Shown here: piece by piece, positions 57,036 to 64,000 of the stretch
Position numbering within the stretch: position 1 is the stretch's first letter
Layout of the letters: each line of letters opens with the position of its first letter
NCBI RefSeq assembly: GCF_027244095.1
Contig: NC_069658.1
Span: 117,978,501-118,042,500 of the forward strand
From: Hemicordylus capensis
Taxonomy: Eukaryota; Chordata; Lepidosauria; Squamata; Cordylidae
DNA length: 64,000 bases
Reading direction: 5' to 3'
Made by a program: the position numbers and the translations under genes
Notes under the pieces: model-generated
Seen by the model: the letters and a program-made list of their open reading frames with translations, nothing else
Database searches by the model: none
Told to the model about the DNA's origin: nothing

Positions 57036-58670
57036 TAATTCTCTTGGATTTCTCAGTGGTTTTCGATACCATTGACCATGGTATCCTTTTGGATAGGCTG
57101 GCCAAGTTGGGTGTGGGAAACACTGTTTGGAGGTGTCTCCGCTCCTACCTTGAGGTCCATGCCCAAAAGGTGGTGCTGAGGGACTACTGTTCATCCCCTT
57201 GGTGGTTATGCTATGGGGTTCCGCAAGGTTCCATTCTTTCTCCTATGCTGTTTAACATCTACATGAAGCTGCTGGGAGAGGTCATCAGGAGATTTGGCTT
57301 GAGGTGTCATCAATATGCAGATGACACTCAGTTGTATCTCTCTTTTTCATCAGACGCAGGTGAAGCAGTGACTGTCCTGAATCGGTGCTTGGATGCAGTA
57401 ATGGACTGGATGACGGTGAATAAGCTGAAACTCAATCCAGACAAGACTGAAGTACGGTTGGTCGGTGGTTCCTCTGCCCAGGTAAATGATGTTCAGCCTG
57501 CTCTAGATGGGGTTTCACTCCCCCTGAAGGACCAGCTTTGCAGTTTGGGGGTGCTCATTGATCCAGCACTGTCGCTTAAGGCTCAAGTGGCCTCTGTGGC
57601 TTGGAGCACCTTTCATCAGCTTCAGCTGCTATGCCAACTGCAACCTTATCTGGACAGAGATAGCTTGGCCACAGTTACTCATGCTCTGGTAACCTCTCGC
57701 TTAAATTACTGCAATGTGTTGTACATGGGGCTGCCTTTGAAAATGGTCTGGAAACTGCCGCTGGTACAAAATAGGGCTGCAAGATGATTAACTGGGATTG
57801 GACGATTTGATCATATTATGCCAGTGCTTCATCAGCTGCATTGGCTCCCAGTCTGTTTCCATGCCCAACAGAGGAGAGCTGGTCTTGTGGTAGCAAACAT
57901 GACTTGTCCCCTTAGCTAAGCAGAGTCTGCCCTGGTTGCATATGAATGGGAGACGATACGTGAGCACTGCAAGATATTCCCCTTGGGATGGAGCCGCTCT
58001 GGGAAGAGCAGAAAGTTCCAAATTCCCTCTCTGGCTTCTCCAAGATAGGGCTGAGAGAGATTCCTGCCTGCAACCTTGGAGAAGCTGCTGCCAGTCTGTG
58101 AAGACAATACTGAGCTAGATAGACCAATGGTCTGACTCAGTATATGGCAGCTTCCTATCTTCCTATCTAACTCAAAGTGCTGGTTTTAACTTTTAAAACC
58201 CCAAATGCTTGGGACCAGTTATCTGAGAGAGCCCCTTGCCCCATATGTTCCTACCCAAACCTTAAGATCTTCAGAGGCCCTCCTCCAGGTGCCCCTGCCA
58301 AACGAGGTGAACTGGGTCACTACCAAGGAGAGGGCCTTTTCGGTGGTTGCACCCCATTTATGGAATAGTCTCCCCAATTTAGGATTGCCTGGCTTCATCA
58401 CTTTGTTCTTTTATATGCTAGGTAAAGACCTTTTGTTCACCCAGGCCTTTTAAATCTTGGTTTTCAGATTTGATCTGATTTTTAACCAATTTTAAAATGA
58501 GATTTTAAGCTGCTTTGTATTGTATATTGTATTTTATTTTCACCTTTGTTTTTTGTCTGTTATGATTTAATGTGTTATGTTAATCCTCTGTTGTGAGCTG
58601 CCCAGAAAGAATAATTTGTTATGGGGTGGCTAACAAATAAAGTAGTTGTTATTAATTAATTAATTAATTA
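57036..58670 (+). mobile_element. L2-group LINE, long open reverse transcriptase, split by a SINE
   Basis: A 247-codon open stretch (57044-57787) covers much of the palm: DFSVVFDTIDHGILLDRL, GVPQGSILSPMLFNIYMK, the catalytic CHQYADDTQLYL, NKLKLNPDKTEV and TSRLNYCNVLYMGLPL. It stops near HITPVL. After the SINE at 57871-58163 the L2 resumes with FGGCTPFMEstyle sequence in a shifted frame (WNSLPNLGLPGF) and ends in an AT-rich UTR with (TTAA)n at 58653-58672. It is the least decayed L2 of the window. Confidence 0.9.
57871..58163 (+). mobile_element. 5S-rRNA-headed SINE nested in L2
   Basis: Head GAGCTGGTCTTGTGGTAGCA, 5S block CTAAGCAGAGTCTGCCCTGG and GAATGGGAGAC at 57916-57954, then the shared body and tail CCAATGGTCTGACTCAGTAT ending CTTCCTATCTTCCTATC. 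L2 sequence is continuous on both sides, so the SINE is younger than the L2. Confidence 0.88.
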
Positions 58671-59623
58671 ATTAAGTCTTCTTTTGCACAATCAAACAGG
58701 TGTCATTGACTGGTTTGTTTTATCCAGACATCGAGTCCTTCCCAAGGACCTGGGATGCCAGAAGTTTGTTATCAATATTGTTGTTGTTATAGATATTGCT
58801 GCAAAATGTAGGCTGTTCCCAGCAAAGTTGTTTTTTGTAGTTGGCTGATGGTGATTTCTGTGGCCCCTATGGTGTTGAGGTGCTCTTCAAGATTTTTTGG
58901 AATTTGTTGTTGTTGTTGTTGTTATATAGCCTACAAGAATCTTCCAATTCTATGATTCTACTCTTCAGTGCAGGTCCACAAACAATTTTCAGGATTCTAA
59001 TCTGAAGATGAATCTAATCACTGGCAGCAAACACAGGTCTGAGAAAAATTACTGTTGCTCCTCTGCTGCAAACCGGCAAAGGATGTGGCCAGTTTGTAGA
59101 GAAAAAGTGGTAGGTGGTAGGATGCTTAGTCCTTCCTCTGCCTTTATTCCTGCAAACTCTTCCCCCAGCTGCTTTGCCCAGTTATGTGGCAGTCCTGCAT
59201 CTGGAAATCCCAGAAGTGTAAACATCAGCTTGGAGGTTTGTTGAAGGAGGAAAATTGCCGCAGGAGGAGAATTAAAGCCCTCCCTTTGTTGTGAGCTGCT
59301 TCCTTGTTTTGCAATGGAGGCACAGGTGACAGGGTTCTCGGCTACACTTTTTCTATAGTGATATAGTTCGAGAGCTTTCAATGGACTCAATGTATCAAAA
59401 CGGCATTTACTCTGGCAATGTTAAGCATTAAAGCTCTATAGCCATAATACATTATCAGTTGTAATACTATGTTTATTAACAGTATATATATCGGTATTAC
59501 GGTCGATACAGTGTATACAGCATGCTAATTTGAGTACAACACTAGATTAGCACCAGTTGTGTTTTTTTTTAAAATCACACCACAGCATCGATAACTATGT
59601 CATCTTTTCCAGTATTTAGAATA

Positions 59624-59629
<6 letters not shown>
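58671..59629. other. Intergenic sequence upstream of CER1
   Basis: A (TTG)n run lies at 58900-58924. No gene or named repeat is visible. The next gene expected by synteny (FREM1) was not found in the window. Confidence 0.45.

Positions 59630-59694
<65 letters not shown>
59630..59694. repeat. (TG)n(TA)n(CA)n self-complementary microsatellite
   Basis: A TG run, a TA run and a CA run follow one another, so the whole block is an almost perfect palindrome. Confidence 0.9.
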
Positions 59695-59724
59695 CGCAGC
59701 TCACTCATTTTAAATGCCCCTAAG

Positions 59725-60458
59725 TAGGGATGTGCATGAATCTATTTTTTTTAAATTTGATTTGTGCCCAAATCAAATCACCCCTGATTTGTTTTGTGTC
59801 CAAATCTGCCCTCTCGAATCAGCCCAGATTCAATTTGGATTTGATTCAATTCAATTCAGATTTGGGTTGATTCAAACCACTTATAAATGTCCTAGGGGCA
59901 CCAAATTTGGGTGGTGGGTAGGTGCTACCTACCACCCAAATTTGAAGGCAGTGGGGCACTTGGTTGGTTTTTAAGGATTTTATTTAGTTTTTACTGATTT
60001 TGTATGTTTCCACCATAGGAAATAATGGGGATTCAAAGTCACCCTATCCTAACCTTAAAATAGATCACCAGGTTTCATTTTAAAAAAATCCAAGCTCTAG
60101 CCCTTGTAGAAGTGGAGTTATGGAGCATAATGTGCAGTAACTATTTTTCAAGTATTTGGATTCTTTGGTGTATAATAACATTTCCTTAAGGAATCCCTGT
60201 GAGGATTTATTTCACATCTTCATTTCTTCTTTTCATTTGCCATGTATGTGCCAACTACACAATGTGCAAGGCAGTGGGGTACTCAGTTTATTTTTTAGGA
60301 ATATTGAAGTGTTTAGATTCTTTGGTGTCTAATAACTTTTCCTCATAATGAATCTCTATGAGGATTCATTATATACCTTCATTTCTTCTGTTCATTTTGA
60401 CTGTCTATGGACAGTGCCAACTGTCATCTGCCATGTGTCAACTACACCCCACCCACTA

Positions 60459-60503
<45 letters not shown>

Positions 60504-61239
60504 CTCAGTTTATTTTTGTAGATTCTTTTGTGTCTTCATTACACACCTTCATTTCTTCTGTTCATTTTGACCCCTCTGCTTTGCAGGTGGGAGTGGGGAA
60601 TTAGTGGCCTCTCATGTGCCAACTACCCCCCAACCCGCAAGCCACTGGGTACTCAGTTTATATTTTAGGAATTTTTGAGGTGTTTGGACTCTGGTGTGTA
60701 ATGAATCATCATAGGGATTCATTATGAGGAAAGGTTATTAGACACCAAAGAGTCTGAACAACTGGAAAAAATTCCTACAACATAAACTTAGTACCCCATT
60801 GCCTTGCGGATGGGAGGGGGGTGTAGTTGGCACATGGCACTGTTCAAAGACAGTCAAAATGAATAGAATAAATGAAGGTGTGTAATGAATCATCATAGGG
60901 ATTCCTTAAGGAAATGTTATTATACACCAAAGAATCCAAACACTTGAATAATAGTGACTACACATTTTGCTCCATAACTCCACTTCTACAAGGGCTAGAG
61001 CTTAGCTTTTTTTAAAAAAAATGAAAGCTGGGGGACTTAAAGCTGGGGGACTTAACAGGAGGAATCTGAATCTCAAATCAATTTGAATCAAATCAGGCGT
61101 GATTCAATTTGGACCCGAATCTATCCAATGGACCACTGGTGTGATTTGTTCTGTCTCCAAATTGCCCAAATCAGCTAGATTCGGGTACAAATCAACTTGT
61201 ACCCAAATCGATTCACTCCAGATTCCTACACATACCCTA
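59725..61239. mobile_element. 1.5-kb foldback element (TAGGGATGTGC-like ends)
   Basis: The left end is TAGGGATGTGCATGAATC; the right end, read inward, is TAGGGTATGTGTAGGAATC. Inner arms pair over several hundred bases: ATTCTTTGGTGTATAATAAC with GTTATTATACACCAAAGAAT, and AGTTATGGAGCA with TGCTCCATAACT. A module (ACTCAGTTTATTTTTTAGGA ... CCTTCATTTCTTCTGTTCAT) recurs about three times on the left side, and a (CA)n run lies at 60461-60500. There is no coding frame and no clear 8-bp duplication. Confidence 0.78.
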
Positions 61240-61296
61240 ATGAGGAAAATGCAATGTGCATGTAATTTAGATTAATAACAGCCTATTTATATATAT

Positions 61297-61651
61297 AATT
61301 CTCTAAGACTTAGTCTGTGGCTAATCCCAAGTGTGGCAGCTCCTGCAAGAGTTTGCGAGTGAGGGGAGGGGGAGAGGAAAGCGACGATGATGGGGAACAT
61401 AAGGCCCATGGACAGGCCAGTGAATGGTCAGGCAGGCAGAGTGGCTGCAGCAATGGGGAGGAGAGGAAGTGGCGGTGGGTGGGGAGAAAGCTGTGTGTGG
61501 GAGAAAGCGGTGGGCAGGGACAGCTGGCCAGGTAGCAGGCCAGAAAGAAAAAGCGGGGGGGGGGCAGAGGATGGGGGAGGGCTGACAAGTGAGGGGGCCT
61601 GTGAACAAGGGAGAACTAGAGGCACAGATGCTCTATGCCCGGGCCAGCTAG
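61297..61651 (+). mobile_element. GC-rich repeat, possibly a Helitron (copy 2)
   Basis: It begins ATTCTCTAAGACTTAG after an AT-rich flank and passes GGCTAATCCCAAGTGTGGCA. It ends ATGCCCGGGCCAGCTAG followed by T. A TC start, a short GC palindrome and a CTAG end before T fit the Helitron pattern, but no Rep/helicase gene is present. Same landmarks as 9025-9385. Confidence 0.5.
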
Positions 61652-62026
61652 TATTTATATAATTCTTATCAATACCAGTTGTTAAAATGGGTCCCCCCCG
61701 CCCTGCGAAATCACATCATTCCCCTATATAATAATCACTAGCTTGTGGGGGGAGGGGGGTTGAGTGTCTATCAGTTTGGAAGTGAAGCAAGATCACCAAA
61801 CTATAAGGTAGTTATTTTTGCCCACTTAGGGGCTCTCTAGACACGCAGAAGTAGATATGTTTGTAAACTGAAAGAGAACAATATTTTTAAAATGGCCCTA
61901 GTTGCTTCCAGGACCTTACAGAATACTGAGGATACTGATTAAAGATGTTACTAGAGTAACGTATCACTGTCGGCAGAGGAACTGCAATGATACCCTGTGT
62001 GTGTATCATGGCGGGGGGTGGGGCGG

Positions 62027-62255
62027 TAGAGATATGCATGAATCGGTTCAGCAGTCCTTTTGCATGTGCATCGGGCACTTCTGGTTGGATACTGATTGGG
62101 GCAGCATGGAGGTATGCTGCCGCCGCATGCCAGTGATTTTAAAGACAGCGCTGGCAAGGGGTATGTGGTGGTGGTGGGGAGCACCCTCCCCGATCCTTAA
62201 AGGTACACACACACACGCACTGAACCAGCCGTCTGCCAGTATGTGCACATCTCTA
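62027..62255. mobile_element. TAGGGATGTGC-family MITE
   Basis: Ends TAGAGATATGCATGAATC and GTATGTGCACATCTCTA, an imperfect inverted pair. No clear duplication (flanks are G-rich on both sides). Confidence 0.65.
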
Positions 62256-62291
62256 GTGGGGGGACATTCTTCTGCTGCTCTCCAGTCACAG

Positions 62292-62613
62292 CAGGGGCGT
62301 AGCAAGGTTGGAGGGGGCCCAGAGACAAGATTTTAAAATGGGCCCCTCGTTGATATACACACACAAACACACTTCACAATATATAGTGCACTCACACTCA
62401 CATCCCCATTATGAATACGGTGAATATCTAGTTCCCATTGAATCTAGTTTTTTTACTCTCTGCTCCTGCTGTTCTCCAAGAGACGCAACATAGTTCATAG
62501 GGGGTGCAACATGGGCGGGTGGGGAGTCATGTGATGTGCCTCTGGGGGGCCCCTCGAGGCAGTGGGGCCCCAAGACGACTGCCTCCCCTTGCCTAATAGT
62601 AGTTACGCCCCTG
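62292..62613 (-). mobile_element. hAT MITE (CAGGGGCGTAAC ends), copy 2
   Basis: Ends CAGGGGCGTAGC and AGTTACGCCCCTG with exact duplication AGTCACAG (62284-62291 and 62614-62621). The body matches the copy at 34741-34947 in reverse complement (GGGCCCAGAGACAAGATTTT, GACTGCCTCCCCTTGCCTAA) with about 115 extra bases in the middle. Confidence 0.93.
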
Positions 62614-63575
62614 AGTCACAGCTATTCCAAAACCTAGGCTTCTTCATTGGCTTCTAGGGACAGCTCTCACTTCTACCCTAGGGGAGGAAAAATAGGGTCT
62701 AAAGAAACCAGAGGTTGAACAGGCTGTGTGCAATTATCAATTAAGTTTATGGTTGAAAGTAATTGAGACACTGAATATTGAAAATCTCTGCTGGAAAAAA
62801 ATGAAAATAAAGGACAGAAAGACAAAGGGAGGCTTGCTGAAGCCCATAAAAAATATGGGAGGTGGGATGTGGGTTGGGGAATGCCTTCTGTCATGTTAAA
62901 AAAAATTCTCCTTCTCTGCACTATACAAGGAAATTTCATAAGAAAGGGGGTGCGGGAGACACTTTTTCCCTTTCACACACAACCACCCTGCTATATAGCA
63001 AGAAAATGCTTTGGTTTTTTGCTGGCAGGCAGTCCCCAACCTAACCTGCGTAGTGGGGAAGGCCTCAAGGCTAGTTAGAAGCCCCAAAAGGAACACTCCT
63101 CTTTCCCACTTGTTTTTCTAATGGTCAGTCTGCAGTCATTTTAAAAACTACAGATTAGGGCTTGTTGATATGTCAAAATGTATTTGTAGCTTTTCACTTT
63201 TTAAAAAATGCCATTCTTTTCTTTTCCCAGTTAATTAGGAATGGTTGTCATATTGGAGAAAATATCAGCACATTACACTTCTCCAACCTTTCCAAAAGAA
63301 CAAGCACAGATTACCATTTTTGGTACATATTTGATGGCATGTTGATAGTCAAGAGTAAGATTTCCTTGACATTTTGACTTTGGCATTGTTGGCAGAGCAA
63401 AAATATAGTGTGTGAGTTCTGAGAACTGGGTTTTCTTGGGTCATACTGAAAATGTAACATATACCTAATATTATTAATTTAATTGTATTATTTTTATTAA
63501 GAAAAAAATGGCTGAGATATATGCAGAGTAACATGGTAGGGTCTCAACTGCCCGTGCTGTTGCAGGTGTCTAAAC

Positions 63576-63711
63576 CAGGGATTCTCAACGTTGGGTCCCC
63601 AGATGTTATTGGACTTCAACTCCCATAATCCCCAACCAAAGGCCACCAGAGCTGGGGATTATGGGAGTTGAAGTCCAGTAACATCTCGGGACCCAGTGTT
63701 GAGAATCCCTG
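63576..63711. mobile_element. hAT MITE (CAGGGATTCTCAAC ends), exact 8-bp duplication
   Basis: 136 bases, nearly all in two inverted arms (CAGGGATTCTCAACGTTGGG, ACTTCAACTCCCATAATCCC). GTCTAAAC flanks both sides (63568-63575 and 63712-63719). Confidence 0.94.
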
Positions 63712-64000
63712 GTCTAAACCACCACCCACAGTGTCATGCAAGAGTGTTTTTGAACTAAAATAATGGCCATAACATTACACAACTTCATTCAGGAGCGCTC
63801 TTGCACAACACTGCAGGCTTTAGACCCATGCAGCAGCGCAGACAGTTGAGAACCACCCTTGCTATTCTGCATGGGATGTCAACCAATGTATTTTGGAGAA
63901 ACAAATGTACCTCAAATGAAGAACATCTGAGGTACAAATGAAAGATGTGAACAAGGATTACTGATATTATTATATCACTGGAAAACTGAATAAAGTTAAG

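Noticed and set aside
57916-57954. 5S rRNA gene
   Set aside because: Only the internal promoter part is 5S-like; the flanks are SINE head and tail sequence, repeated at two other sites.
61951-64000. 3' exons of FREM1 expected by synteny
   Set aside because: I read the minus strand for a plausible last exon and found only MITEs and unassigned sequence.

Overview
The window looks like nuclear DNA of a squamate reptile, most likely a lizard. Two host genes can be read exon by exon, and both match vertebrate proteins. The repeats are typical of squamates: a tRNA-derived SINE of the Sauria type, a 5S-rRNA-headed SINE, many CR1- and L2-group LINE fragments, one L1 piece and many hAT and Tc1 elements. 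The species cannot be named from the sequence alone.

Both host genes lie on the minus strand. ZDHHC21 (a DHHC palmitoyltransferase) starts at a CpG-island promoter near 37.9-38.5 kb. Its coding exons are at 36622-36775, 32149-32247, 27555-27666, 21217-21355 and 13600-13716. The reading phases join exactly and give residues 1-207 of a protein that is 265 residues long in human. The last exon(s) were not found and probably lie before base 1. CER1 (Cerberus, a secreted cystine-knot antagonist) lies upstream, with exon 1 at 52501-52998, exon 2 at 50150-50443 and a TATA box at 53077-53084. Two adjacent genes in the same orientation match the NFIB-ZDHHC21-CER1-FREM1 order I recall from other amniotes.

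Almost everything else is intronic or intergenic DNA rich in transposons. By region: 4.3 kb foldback element; 5.2-7.9 kb CR1-group LINE cluster; 9.0-10.9 kb GC-rich repeats; 11.3 kb Sauria-type SINE; 12.8-13.4 kb possible solo LTR; 14.3-15.3 kb Tc1-like element inside a GC-rich inverted repeat; 18.2-20.2 kb L1 3' part; 22.5-26.1 kb SINE, R4-like LINE scrap and a 3.2-kb hAT element with a nearly intact transposase; 28.4-34.95 kb L2 fragments and several hAT MITEs with exact 8-bp target duplications; 39.5-47.2 kb tRNA-type SINEs, CR1 and L2; 51-58.7 kb tRNA- and 5S-type SINEs, CR1 and L2; 59.7-61.2 kb 1.5-kb foldback element; 61.3-63.7 kb further MITEs.

No CRISPR array, operon, tRNA gene, rRNA gene or bacterial feature was seen. 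No new biochemical system is evident. The most unusual material is structural: a family of foldback DNA elements, a palindromic hAT MITE with rearranged ends, and SINEs with a 5S rRNA promoter.
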